DNA of 64,000 nucleotides from an uncultured Eubacteriales bacterium (GCA_902801845.1 CADCJW010000002.1:1-64000); one strand, 5' to 3'; positions 18,019-26,465 are shown, counted from the stretch's first letter. The notes: generated from the letters alone by a model not told the origin. Numbers and translations are program-made.

Positions 18019-19038
18019 TCATTCGCCCTTGACAGTATTAAGCAGCATACGGCGGCTTCCCCCGCGCTCATCAGTTGCTCCGCTGCGGGCAATGGCCACT
18101 AAAATCATAAATAGCAGGTCAAGATTCTTTTCATCGGTAAAAACACGGAAGAACATGGGATTCGGGATTTTGCTCGCAACCTTATGCTGCTCGGCATCCT
18201 CCTCGTGGACAAAGTGGCTGGTATTCTCCGCATAGGCCAGATGCTCGCCGTCTTTCCTGATATCATAACTGGGCATAATTCCTTCCGCTTTGCCAAAGCG
18301 TGCGTCAATGGTGACTCCTATGGATCTTAAGTGCTTCCACACATCCATTCCGTCCAGTGTAAATGTATTATGATTGTCGATCAGGATGGAATTCCAGTCC
18401 ATCTCCTCTGTGTGGCCAATCAGATGATGGGTTGTCTGGTTTTTCTCATGATCAATAAAGTCAAACACATATGCGGAAAGTAACGTGAACTTTGTCATCT
18501 TGGCTTCATAAAGCACTCTGCGGTCTTTGTCCTCGATGCGATGACCAAATTTGGGTGTTCCAAGGTCGGTGATAAAGTATAACTCTCGTTCTTCACCCTT
18601 CTCCGATGGGAGATATTGGATTTCTCCCTGGCGTTCCTTAAGTTTATTGACGGACGTCTTCTGCTTGACTGTCAAGAAGACGATCATCAGGAGGATCACC
18701 GCGCCCACGGCTATGAAATAAATACCCACGCCGCTTCCGTCGTGAACGACCGCCGGGTCATTGGGGTCGTACAGAACGGGGATGGTCTTGCCGACCTTAT
18801 AGGAGCCGCTGCCGGTGTCCAGCTCGCCGGTATAGGTCTTCCCATCCACGGTATACTCCACCGTGGGGAAGTAAGCGGTGCTGTCGTCGCTGCTGTCTTC
18901 ACGCAGCGCCACGATGGTGCCCGTCGTCTTTACAAAGCCCTGCGAGCGGAAAAAGGTGAGATAGATCCCCGCCGCAAGGGCGATCACCGCCAGCACGGCG
19001 GCAAGGATTTTCAGTTTCGGTCCTCGCAATGAAATCAT
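18019..19038 (-). CDS. DUF3592-like membrane protein
   Basis: I chose the ATG at 19038 because AGGAGG lies five bases before it; the frame is open 15 codons further up. The 339-residue protein has a membrane helix at about 10-30 and a beta-rich domain (TGTIVALREDSS, YFPTVEYTVDGKTYTGE, IPVLYDPNDPAVV) typical of DUF3592. A second helix lies at about 105-127, and a long cytoplasmic tail of about 210 residues is not part of that family. Function is unknown. It lies between the triple-fusion gene and the GNAT gene with short gaps. Confidence 0.7.
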   Translation of the reverse strand: MISLRGPKLKILAAVLAVIALAAGIYLTFFRSQGFVKTTGTIVALREDSSDDSTAYFPTVEYTVDGKTYTGELDTGSGSYKVGKTIPVLYDPNDPAVVHDGSGVGIYFIAVGAVILLMIVFLTVKQKTSVNKLKERQGEIQYLPSEKGEERELYFITDLGTPKFGHRIEDKDRRVLYEAKMTKFTLLSAYVFDFIDHEKNQTTHHLIGHTEEMDWNSILIDNHNTFTLDGMDVWKHLRSIGVTIDARFGKAEGIMPSYDIRKDGEHLAYAENTSHFVHEEDAEQHKVASKIPNPMFFRVFTDEKNLDLLFMILVAIARSGATDERGGSRRMLLNTVKGE

Positions 19039-19070
19039 ATTGTCCTCCTGCCCGCGATAAACGCGGGCTT

Positions 19071-20042
19071 TTATACTTTGCATAGCACTTCCGGCTCGTC
19101 TTCACGGCCAAGCTCACGCAGCCGCTTTGCCTCCGCGCACTCCGTTGTGAGGCATAACGCAGCCTGTCTTCGGTAATTGTGTGTGACCTTCCCTTCAAAG
19201 GACGTCTCTTTTCCCAGCTTTGCCCAGATCAGATTGGGCGCCGTGTTGTGCTCATAGATGGCAAAAAAGCAATAGGCATACCCGCTTTCAAAAAAGCGAT
19301 CCGCCGAGCGAACCAGGGGCAGCAGGATCGCACCGCTCCCACGGGCGTCCGCCGAGGCTGCCATCTGCTCCAGGACTACGGCATCCCGGGAAGGCTGTGA
19401 ATACAGCGTATAGGCCAGAAGTCTGCCCTCCTTCACCGCGGCAAAGCTCAACTCCATCGACAGCTTCTTTGACGGGTGCCGAAAGAAGGCCGAAGGATCG
19501 AGCGGATTACGAAACGCAGTGCTGTGAGAGTCCCGGATCTGCCGCAATAGCCCCTCGTCTGCCTCGGCAAAGGACACGACGCCGCAACCTCGCCGCTGCA
19601 GCCGGGCACACCCGGTGTCAAAGCGCCGCGCCGCCTTTACCCTCTGCCAGGCTGCTTTCTGCGAACTGTCGAAGCTGTAGGTGTGCAGGTTCTCCGTCGG
19701 GCGAAAGCCGAGCCGGGCGCAGACGGCGTCCACCGCCTCAAAGCAGGGATGCTTTTCCGGGATCGAGACACGGATACCACGTGTTGAAGTCCTGATCACA
19801 TGCTCCGCAAGAGCGGTGAAGACTCCTTTTCTGCGATACTCCGGCTTTGTATAGGCGTACAGGATGCGCTCCTCGGCGTTTTCGATGGCCGTACATACAA
19901 AGCCCCTATATACATTCTCGGATTTTTCGCAGTACATGCGGCCGCACTCCGACGCCTGCTGAACACAGGCGTCGGAGAAAGCGTTCCGCGCGTCGGAGAA
20001 CATCAGGAGATATTCCCCGATGGATAGCTCCGGGTACAGCAT
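19071..20042 (-). CDS. tandem GNAT-fold acetyltransferase at the end of the peptide locus
   Basis: The 323-residue protein contains two GNAT-like halves. The first (about 10-140) has the acetyl-CoA loop region LYAYTKPEYRRKGVFTAL. The second (about 160-310) is more diverged, with VVLEQMAASADARGSG and a YCFFAIYEHNTAPNLIWAKLG-like segment. The ATG at 20042 overlaps the stop of the Nif11-like peptide gene as TGATG, so it is translated with that precursor. I infer acetylation of a peptide or small molecule in the RiPP pathway, but self-protection or an unrelated role is possible. Confidence 0.72.
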   Translation of the reverse strand: MLYPELSIGEYLLMFSDARNAFSDACVQQASECGRMYCEKSENVYRGFVCTAIENAEERILYAYTKPEYRRKGVFTALAEHVIRTSTRGIRVSIPEKHPCFEAVDAVCARLGFRPTENLHTYSFDSSQKAAWQRVKAARRFDTGCARLQRRGCGVVSFAEADEGLLRQIRDSHSTAFRNPLDPSAFFRHPSKKLSMELSFAAVKEGRLLAYTLYSQPSRDAVVLEQMAASADARGSGAILLPLVRSADRFFESGYAYCFFAIYEHNTAPNLIWAKLGKETSFEGKVTHNYRRQAALCLTTECAEAKRLRELGREDEPEVLCKV

Positions 20043-20344
20043 CACGGTTGGTTCGTGATGTTATTGTTGTTGCCGTCGACCTGAATATTGATATCGTTGT
20101 CGATGTTGTTATTTTGGTTGCCGCCCTTCCCTCCGGCGACCTGATCCAGCTCGTCCAGGGAAAGCTCCTTGTCCTCGTTCAGCTTGCCCTTGAGGAAGGC
20201 CTGCACCTCCTCGGCGCTCGCCTCGCAGCCGTGGGCCGCAGCGAAGGCCGCGATGCTGCCGTTCTGCTCCGCCGACAGAAATTCCTTCTGCAGCTCGGCG
20301 CTCTTCATGACTTCTTCGTAAACTTCTGCAATGGTTTTGCTCAT
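20042..20344 (-). CDS. Nif11-like leader precursor peptide with Asn-rich core
   Basis: The 100-residue peptide begins with a Nif11-type helical leader (MSKTIAEVYEEVMKSAEL) and reaches the cleavage motif ELSLDELDQVAGG at about residue 71. The 29-residue tail beyond it is rich in Asn, Asp and Gly and has no Cys, Ser or aromatic residue, so ring-forming chemistry on Cys is excluded here. GAAAGGAGAACG precedes the start. Export through the C39 exporter upstream would remove the leader after Gly-Gly. Confidence 0.82.
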   Translation of the reverse strand: MSKTIAEVYEEVMKSAELQKEFLSAEQNGSIAAFAAAHGCEASAEEVQAFLKGKLNEDKELSLDELDQVAGGKGGNQNNNIDNDINIQVDGNNNNITNQP

Positions 20345-20449
20345 GGTTTCGTTCTCCTTTCAATAATTTAGATCAGATGCTTGTCTGTTCTATGCCAGAT
20401 CATCGTTACGGCTTGCCCTGGAGCTCGGCGCCGCTCTCGCCGCGCCGCA

Positions 20450-21265
20450 TCAGTCGATATGCGTCCCCTTGTGCCAGCCGCCGACAGAGCGCGCATTCCG
20501 AAAGCCCAGGCGGTAGGCATGCCAGGTCGCCTGGTCGGCGACGGTACCGAAGCTGCAGATAAAGAACAGCCTCGTATCCGGGGCCTTGTCCTTGAGGTAA
20601 TCGTCCAGCTCCTCAGGATCGACAGCGGCGGTGCAGGGGATCGGCCCCTCCTGAAGCCGCCGGTGCTGCGGGCGGACGTCGATCAGCTCGCCGCCTGACG
20701 CGCAGGCTTCCTTCACAAAGCTCAGTGACACTCGGATCAGGTCCGCGGTGGCCAGAGAGAAGGTCTCCGTTTCCCCGTCGTCATAGGTGAAGGTCATCCG
20801 GTGATCCTCATAGGCCGCGTCCGTCACCGCGCGGTCCGTCAGATGCAGGATCTTCACGCATTTCGGGCATTCCGGAAGGATCGCCACATCTCCGCCAACG
20901 CTGACCAGCAGGAGCTGATCCATGCAGGGCTCGAAAAAGAGCTTCACGGCGCCGCCCTTCGGCAGCCGCCCCTTTTCCTCCCAATAGTGATGCTCTGTCA
21001 GATTCACGGGTGTCCAGAGCTCTCCCGTCAGGGAGGAGTAAAGCACCGCCTGTCCGTCGTCCGCTGTACCGGCGGCGTAAAAATCATCCCGGGCGTAAAG
21101 GATATCCTGAAAGGTGCAGGGCGGGAACTCCCCGGCAAAACGCTCGTTAAAGCCAAGCCTTTGCCACTGTGCGTCTTTATAGACGCACAGATCGCCATCC
21201 TCGGCAAGCGTGAGCTTTCTCCCCTCAGCAGGATTTTCACAGATTCTATACATGGTCAGTCTCAT
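20450..21265 (-). CDS. rhodanese-tailed protein of the peptide locus
   Basis: The last 90 residues of this 271-residue protein fit a rhodanese-like domain: GGELIDVRPQHR, then TRLFFICSFGTVADQATWHAYRLGF and VGGW (marker spans only). The Cys of FICSFG is where the sulfur-carrying Cys of rhodaneses sits. The first 170 residues are beta-rich with repeated WxP/LYSSLTGE-like strands and are unrecognised. It follows a double-glycine precursor by 22 bases. Sulfur transfer or disulfide handling during maturation of Cys-rich peptides is a reasonable inference, not shown. Confidence 0.62.
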   Translation of the reverse strand: MRLTMYRICENPAEGRKLTLAEDGDLCVYKDAQWQRLGFNERFAGEFPPCTFQDILYARDDFYAAGTADDGQAVLYSSLTGELWTPVNLTEHHYWEEKGRLPKGGAVKLFFEPCMDQLLLVSVGGDVAILPECPKCVKILHLTDRAVTDAAYEDHRMTFTYDDGETETFSLATADLIRVSLSFVKEACASGGELIDVRPQHRRLQEGPIPCTAAVDPEELDDYLKDKAPDTRLFFICSFGTVADQATWHAYRLGFRNARSVGGWHKGTHID

Positions 21266-21287
21266 CCGTCGAAACGGTCTTCCCGGC

Positions 21288-21527
21288 CTATTTGAGCATC
21301 GTGACAGCTGCGGCGCAGAAGCCGCACAGATCTGGGTTGTCCGCGCAGCACGCAGCGGCGGCGGCAGCCTTTCCCTGGGTCTGGAGGATTTCTTTGTATT
21401 CGGGCGCTTTTCCGGAATTTACGATCCTGTTGATAAGGTCTTGCAGCTTGCCGCCTCCGCTGACCTGCTCAAGCTTGTCGAAGTCCAGTTCCATATCCAT
21501 TTTCTTCTCTTTGATTTCTTTAATCAT
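21288..21527 (-). CDS. double-glycine precursor peptide with Ala/Cys-rich core
   Basis: The 79-residue peptide has a short charged leader ending ELDFDKLEQVSGGG. The core finishes in a run of six Ala followed by CCADNPDLCGFCAAAV, giving four Cys in a hydrophobic tail. AAGGAG precedes the ATG, which overlaps the stop of the HExxH protein gene as ATGA. A Cys-rich hydrophobic tail is a plausible substrate for thioether or disulfide formation; nothing shows which. Confidence 0.8.
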   Translation of the reverse strand: MIKEIKEKKMDMELDFDKLEQVSGGGKLQDLINRIVNSGKAPEYKEILQTQGKAAAAAACCADNPDLCGFCAAAVTMLK

Positions 21528-22393
21528 GCTTGTCTCTCCTTTGCAAGTTCTTTCCTTTCTTCCAAATCCGCCGCCGACATCAGCGTGCCGATGAGCGCAA
21601 AGGGCTCTGCAGCCGGATTGTCCTCAACAACAGCCCGGATGCGCTCCAACGCCGCGCAGACCGCCCCAGTCAAGGTCTCCGGCGTATCCGTGTAGTTTCC
21701 CAGCCGTCCGCCGGTATAGCGTCCGTCGTCATCAATGCCCAGAAAGCGGCGCTCCAACATCGGGTCAAAGCGCCCATAGGCGGCATATAGGCCCACCGCG
21801 TCGGCGACCAGCTCGTCCCGGATGGGGGCAACGTCACCGGGGTACTGCCTGCGGCAGATCACGTGGGTCAGCTCGTGATAGCGGCGGATGGTGTCGGAAT
21901 GCTCGAGCCACGCCGCCTCCGTTTCGCCCACCGCGGCGGCGTCCACGTGGCTGTACGGCCCGCGGGACAGCAACACCAGCATATCGACATAGTTTTCCCG
22001 TACGGCGGTGAAGCGTTTGAATTCCGCCGCCCGCTCCTCCTCCGGGTAGAGCGCCAGATGGGCGTGGATGCGCGGCCAGTTGAACAGCGTCAGCATGGCC
22101 GCGCCCTGGCTTGCAGGGATCGGGGTCAGAGGCCCGTCCTTGGCCGCCATCAGGCTGCGCAGCGCCAGCTCAAAATCCTGTCGGTTGCCCAGCGTGACCA
22201 CCCGCACCTGCCCGGCGGGGGTGTCGGCGATCTCTTCCCGTTCGGCGGGATCGCCCCGGTAGTGGGTAAGGCTCTTGCGTTCCGGCTCTTCGCCCCGCAG
22301 GACCACGCGGCGGTAGGTCTCCTGCGTGTCGGTATCCGGATTCAGGTAGAGCTGGGGGTAATCCGCGGCCAGTCGCTCCAAGACATTAGTCAA
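21524..22393 (-). CDS. HExxH-containing putative zinc protein of the peptide locus
   Basis: About 289 residues from a TTG at 22393 that overlaps the upstream stop by four bases; the frame is open ten codons further (22423, also TTG). Residues 173-177 read HELTH, a zincin-type HExxH motif, and 17 residues later comes ELVAD, a fitting site for the third ligand. A downstream part is a helical cap. No signal peptide is seen, so the protein is cytoplasmic. It could be a leader peptidase or a non-proteolytic zinc protein. The family is not recognised. It is translationally coupled to precursors on both sides. Confidence 0.68.
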   Translation of the reverse strand: MTNVLERLAADYPQLYLNPDTDTQETYRRVVLRGEEPERKSLTHYRGDPAEREEIADTPAGQVRVVTLGNRQDFELALRSLMAAKDGPLTPIPASQGAAMLTLFNWPRIHAHLALYPEEERAAEFKRFTAVRENYVDMLVLLSRGPYSHVDAAAVGETEAAWLEHSDTIRRYHELTHVICRRQYPGDVAPIRDELVADAVGLYAAYGRFDPMLERRFLGIDDDGRYTGGRLGNYTDTPETLTGAVCAALERIRAVVEDNPAAEPFALIGTLMSAADLEERKELAKERQA

Positions 22394-22781
22394 TATATGC
22401 CAAATTCTCCGCAATTTCTGCAAAGGACCCGGTATTTGTGCTGATTATCATAGTGGTTAACGATGCAGGCCCAGCTTCCGCATCTGGGGCATTTTTCGTT
22501 GGGCATCCACTCATAATCGAGATTGATGGCATAGCAGCCGCCGTCAGTCCCCCAGCAGTCGCTGCCGGGTTCCACGGTGGCGGCACAGCCTTCCGTCCAC
22601 CAGTTCCTGCCTCCGGCCACATCCTCTAACTCCTCAAGACTCAGCTCCACGCCGTCCTGGGTACGGCGCTGCTGCACCTTCTCCCAGACCTCCTCCGCGG
22701 GCAGGTTCTCACAGCCGCCGGCCTTCAGCAGCTCAGTCACTTCCTCCACTTGCTGTAAAGTTCTTTGGATATTTTTGCCAT
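22390..22781 (-). CDS. Cys-rich RiPP precursor, leader frame broken (copy 1)
   Basis: From the ATG at 22781 (behind AGGAGG) the frame reads 14 residues of the paralogue's leader and stops at 22737. The rest of the leader, the motif ELSLEELEDVAGG and the core lie in another frame. Compared with the intact copy at 23700 a net 19 bases are missing. A GTG at 22740 overlaps that stop (GTGA), with GGAGG two bases upstream, and could restart. The core has CAATVEPGSDCWGTDGGC followed by two CxxC pairs. Either a decayed gene or coupled translation of a short uORF. Confidence 0.65.
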
Positions 22782-22830
22782 TGTTTTTACCTCCTGTGAT
22801 TCTTCTATTATGCCTGAGCCGACGCATCAC

Positions 22831-23228
22831 TTAAATGGGTTCTTTCACTTCGCCGCAGTACCTGCACTGAACAGTGGTAGTCCAAAGATAGGAACAGTAC
22901 GCCGTCCGGATCGCGCTGTATCTGCCGCATTTGAAGCAGTTACAGTTGGGAAGATTCGTGTACTCGATGTTGCAGAGATCGCAGCCGCCGTCGGTGCCCC
23001 AGCAGTCGCTGCCGGGCTCCACCGTCGCCGCGCAGCCTTCTTTCATCCAGTCCCGGCCTCCGGCCACGTCCTCCAGTTCGTCCAGGTTCAGCTCCATGCC
23101 GTCCTGGGTACGGCGCTGCTGCACCTTCTCCCAGACCTCCTCCGCGGGCAGGTTCTCACAGCCGCCGGCCTTCAGCAGCTCAGTCACTTCCTCCAGTTGC
23201 TGTACAGCTCTTTGGATAATTCTGCCAT
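22831..23228 (-). CDS. Cys-rich RiPP precursor, leader frame broken (copy 2)
   Basis: The arrangement is the same as in the neighbour: ATG at 23228 behind GGAGG, 14 codons, stop at 23184, overlapping GTG at 23187 in the core frame. The core frame carries ELNLDELEDVAGG, then GCAATVEPGSDCWGTDGGC and further Cys pairs ending QCRYCGEV. The same deletion in both copies means it arose before they duplicated. The core remains open to the stop at 22831, which argues against simple decay. Confidence 0.65.
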
Positions 23229-23298
23229 ATGTTGTTCCTCCTATTTTGATTAATATATTTAAGACCGGCCGATCCGGCGCAGTCAAAAACGTCCGGAA

Positions 23299-23700
23299 TT
23301 ACAGACCGTGAACGGAAACTCTGTATTCTCCGCAGTTCCGACAAAAGACCGTGTAGTTTTTCCAAACAGCCTGTCTGCCACATTTGGGGCAGAAGCTATT
23401 GGGCGCCGCAGGTTCATATACGACATTGATCAGTGCACAGCTGTCGGTTCCCCAGCAGTCACTGCCTCTCTCCACCGTCGCCGCGCAGCCTTGCGCCATC
23501 CAGTCCCTGCCGCCGGCCACGTCCTCCAGCTCGTCCAGGCTCAGCTCCACGCCGTCCTGGGCGCGGCGCTGCTGCACCTGCTCCCAGACCTCCTGCGCGG
23601 ACATATCCTCCCGGCCGCCCGCTTTCAGAAGCTCCGCCACTTCCTCCTGGCTGTCCGCCAACAGCAGCTTGTTGTACAGTTCTTTGGATAATTCTGCCAT
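23299..23700 (-). CDS. Cys-rich RiPP precursor, intact member of the radical SAM-linked trio
   Basis: The 133-residue peptide has a 64-residue helical leader ending ELSLDELEDVAGG and a 69-residue core. The core starts with GCAATVERGSDCWGTDSC (three Cys) and continues to a zinc-ribbon-like FCPKCG and FCRNCG pair near the end. GGAGG lies upstream of the ATG at 23700. It is 35 bases after the radical SAM gene, so it is the best candidate substrate. Thioether formation at the first three Cys, with the ribbon left to bind zinc or also modified, is my inference. Confidence 0.83.
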   Translation of the reverse strand: MAELSKELYNKLLLADSQEEVAELLKAGGREDMSAQEVWEQVQQRRAQDGVELSLDELEDVAGGRDWMAQGCAATVERGSDCWGTDSCALINVVYEPAAPNSFCPKCGRQAVWKNYTVFCRNCGEYRVSVHGL

Positions 23701-23735
23701 GGTTGTTTTCCTCCCTGCTTTTTTATTCATTATGC

Positions 23736-25130
23736 TTAAAGCCGGCCGATCTGGCGCAGCAGAGCATCCTTTTTTGCTTTCCACCTGCCCTTGAAATAAC
23801 GGCAGGTGTCCAGATCCACGGACAGGTAGTCCGTGGGATGGTCCCGGACGGCGAGAGCCCGGCAGCCGCCGCAGCAGTCGGTCCGGTATTCGCAGACGGC
23901 GCAGTCTGGATTGTGTTCCATGAAGTCGCCGATTCTGGCCGAGGTGATGGTCATATAGGTGGATTGTCCGTCCAGAATCTCCTCCAGCGGCGTCTCCAGC
24001 ATATTGGGGAATTGCTCCTCGATGGGGCCGCCCACCATGGACATGCAGGGCAGGACGTTCCCCTTGGGGCTGACGTAGATGCCCCGGCGCACATGGGCGC
24101 ACATCAAAACCTTGCCGAAATACTCTTCCTTGATATCCTTCTCAAACCAGGACGACGTGGAATCCGTCGGTTTGTCGTAATCGAAGAAGCCCTCCAGGAT
24201 CAGGCTCAGCGGGGCGCCGTCCTCGAAGAAATGGGGAATGTAATCCAGGTAAGTCTGATAGACCTCGTCCCGGCTGAGGAAGTGCTCGGTCTCGTTCCTC
24301 CACTCCCCCAGAGGAGAGGCGTTGCCCACCTTCATGCTCCGGACCCCCAGGGAAGCCATGAGGTTCACAGATTCCCGGATGCAGAGCGCGCTCTCCCGGC
24401 AGATGACCATGGAGACCGAGGTGGGGATGTGCCGATCCTGGCAGCGCTTTAAGGCGTCCAGCACCGTCTTCTCCGCGCCGGGGATGCCTCGCATCCAGTC
24501 ATGGTGCCCCACGCCGTCGAAGCTAAACTGGATAGAGGGATAGATTTTTCGTGCCTCCAGCCTGTCCAGAAACTCATCCGTGACGAGCAGCCCGTTGGAG
24601 TACAGGGTGGTGATCGTCAGTCCCCGCCTGAGGATCTCGTCCACCAGCTCCCAGAAGTCCCTGCGGACCATGGGTTCGCCGCCCGTGATCTGCAGATTGC
24701 GCACGCCGCAGCGCTCGAAGGCGTCCAGCATGGTCATGAGCTCGTCCCAGGTGGGCTCGCCCTGGGCCGCGTGAGGTGCGGACATAAAGCAGTGGCGGCA
24801 GCGGTAGTTGCAGCGCCCGGTGATCGACCACTGGACATACTCCTTGAAGCGGGCGGGATAGAAGCGGTATTCCTGCTCGGGGAGCAGGTGCTGCCACCCG
24901 TCACAGGGGCGGATAAAGCCCAATTTTTCCCACTCTTCATACTTCTTCTGCTGTTCCGGGGTCAGCGCGTCCCAGTCGATGGCCGTGTGCCCGTCACAGT
25001 TGAGGAGCAGTTTGAAATCCGGCTTTTGGAAAAACTCCGTCTTCGCGAAGTTCAGTGCCTGCAGCGCATAGGGCAGGAACTTCCAGCCCCGCAGGCTATA
25101 GTTTTCCGAAAGAGTAAAGTATCTGATCAC
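23736..25130 (-). CDS. radical SAM/SPASM peptide maturase
   Basis: The 464-residue enzyme has the radical SAM cluster motif CNYRCRHC (Cys 107, 111, 114) after a 100-residue N-terminal extension that may be a leader-binding domain. It also has the SAM-binding GGEP motif and a C-terminal SPASM domain rich in Cys (PCMSMVGG, CAVCEYRTDCCGGC and a final CRYF), for two auxiliary Fe-S clusters. By family it uses SAM to make thioether, C-C or similar cross-links in a ribosomal peptide. GTG start with AAGGA eight bases upstream. The precursor trio follows directly. Confidence 0.9.
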   Translation of the reverse strand: MIRYFTLSENYSLRGWKFLPYALQALNFAKTEFFQKPDFKLLLNCDGHTAIDWDALTPEQQKKYEEWEKLGFIRPCDGWQHLLPEQEYRFYPARFKEYVQWSITGRCNYRCRHCFMSAPHAAQGEPTWDELMTMLDAFERCGVRNLQITGGEPMVRRDFWELVDEILRRGLTITTLYSNGLLVTDEFLDRLEARKIYPSIQFSFDGVGHHDWMRGIPGAEKTVLDALKRCQDRHIPTSVSMVICRESALCIRESVNLMASLGVRSMKVGNASPLGEWRNETEHFLSRDEVYQTYLDYIPHFFEDGAPLSLILEGFFDYDKPTDSTSSWFEKDIKEEYFGKVLMCAHVRRGIYVSPKGNVLPCMSMVGGPIEEQFPNMLETPLEEILDGQSTYMTITSARIGDFMEHNPDCAVCEYRTDCCGGCRALAVRDHPTDYLSVDLDTCRYFKGRWKAKKDALLRQIGRL

Positions 25131-25175
25131 TTTGTTGTTCCTTTGTCTGTTCTTTAGTCTATCCCCGCTGCCGCG

Positions 25176-26186
25176 TCAGCCGATCTTTTCGGGGTCATAG
25201 GGCACCCGGGAGGCGTCCAGCAGCAGATAGAATTTCGCGCTTGTGCGCCTGCCCTCCCGCCACTTGGCCTTGGTGCCGCAGGGGAAGCAGTGGTGGAAAC
25301 TCAGTTCGATCCCGCCGTCCGGCATCCGGAACCCCCGTCGGGTGGAAAAGAGGCAGGGCTCCAGCAGGCGCCAGCGCCCGTCGGAGACGCCCATCTCCTG
25401 ATAGAGCAGGCAGAGCCGCCGCAGCGCGCCGTCCTCCGCGAAGAGCGGCCCGCAGTCCGGCCGCACGTTCTCATACATGGATAAGAGGGACAGCACCGGA
25501 AGAAATGTGCCGTCGGGCAGGAAATCGAATTGAACGGAAATCGGCGTGTCCACCGCCGCCAGCCGGGCAATGTCAGAGCACATGATATCGTCATAAGCGG
25601 TGAAGCCGAGCTCGTCCAGCCAGCGCCGAACATAGGTCGGATCGCTCAAGGCCTGCCTTGCCTCCGGGGTAAAGGGCTCCACTTCCATGCGGGTGCTGTT
25701 GATATCCCGCCCGGGAAAGACCCCTGCATGGCGGGCGTACCAGCCCTCCGGCAGCCGATCCGCGAGCCGGAGGAAGGCTTTCGAGCGCTCCGGCTCCCCC
25801 ACGGTGCGGAAGAAAGCCTCCGCCAGCTTCAGATTTCCTTCTATCTTGCAGTGGATGCCAGACAGGGATCCTGACCCGGCGGCGTCCAGTTCGAAGAAAA
25901 TGTAGGGCGGATAAGGCTTCCTCTGCGCCGCCCAATCTAAAACCTCCTGTGCCTGAGTCAGCGAGGAATCGGCCACCAGGCAGCCGGAAAGCAGGCCGCG
26001 AGGGTTGTGGATAACCAGGGCGTCGTACTCCGGCACGCCCAGAAGCGGCGCCTCCACAAGGCCGGAAGCGGTTTTTGCACCGGCGAATGACAGCCTCCGG
26101 CAGGCATCCAGCAGCCTTTCGGCGCTGTCGCCCATGAGGGCCGCCTCTCTCCCGTCGGCAAATGCGCGGGACCATGTGTACTCCAT
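25176..26186 (-). CDS. unrecognised 336-aa protein of the peptide locus
   Basis: Start at the ATG at 26186: AAGGAG lies 7 bases before it and it overlaps the stop of the preceding precursor by one base. The protein is soluble with alternating strands and helices; a strand pair in ISVQFDFLPDGTFLPVLSLL and another in GIELSFHHCFPCG stand out. No catalytic motif is clear. Being fused in translation to a precursor and 45 bases before the radical SAM gene, it is a likely maturation enzyme. Length and strand pattern would allow an ABBA-type peptide prenyltransferase, but this is only a guess. Confidence 0.6.
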   Translation of the reverse strand: MEYTWSRAFADGREAALMGDSAERLLDACRRLSFAGAKTASGLVEAPLLGVPEYDALVIHNPRGLLSGCLVADSSLTQAQEVLDWAAQRKPYPPYIFFELDAAGSGSLSGIHCKIEGNLKLAEAFFRTVGEPERSKAFLRLADRLPEGWYARHAGVFPGRDINSTRMEVEPFTPEARQALSDPTYVRRWLDELGFTAYDDIMCSDIARLAAVDTPISVQFDFLPDGTFLPVLSLLSMYENVRPDCGPLFAEDGALRRLCLLYQEMGVSDGRWRLLEPCLFSTRRGFRMPDGGIELSFHHCFPCGTKAKWREGRRTSAKFYLLLDASRVPYDPEKIG

Positions 26187-26395
26187 CAGTTCGCTCCTTT
26201 TTGTCCTGCATCCGGCCAAGCCTCCGGGGGAACGAAGGGCTCGGCCAGACCGCCCGCCGCCAGAGCAAGATCGTCCAGCTCCAGCTCAGCCCCGTCGCCG
26301 AAAAGACGCTGCCGCAAGGCCTCCTTGTGGGCGGGGTTGGGAAACGCGGCGCCGCGCAGCAGCTCTTCTATGTCCCGGTCATGTGCTTTGCTCAT
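26186..26395 (-). CDS. double-glycine precursor peptide with Pro-rich core
   Basis: I use the ATG at 26395 (MSKAHDRD), with GGAG eight bases upstream; in-frame Mets exist further up. The 69-residue peptide has a leader ending ELELDDLALAAGG and a 20-residue core LAEPFVPPEAWPDAGQKGAN that has no Cys and ends beside the ribosome site of the next gene. The stop overlaps the start of the unrecognised 336-residue protein, which suggests that protein serves this peptide. Confidence 0.72.
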   Translation of the reverse strand: MSKAHDRDIEELLRGAAFPNPAHKEALRQRLFGDGAELELDDLALAAGGLAEPFVPPEAWPDAGQKGAN

Positions 26396-26465
26396 AGTCA
26401 TTTCTCCGATCATTCCTTGTTCGCAGGGGAATAGGGACAAGGTGTCTCTGCTCTAGCGGCTTGCG

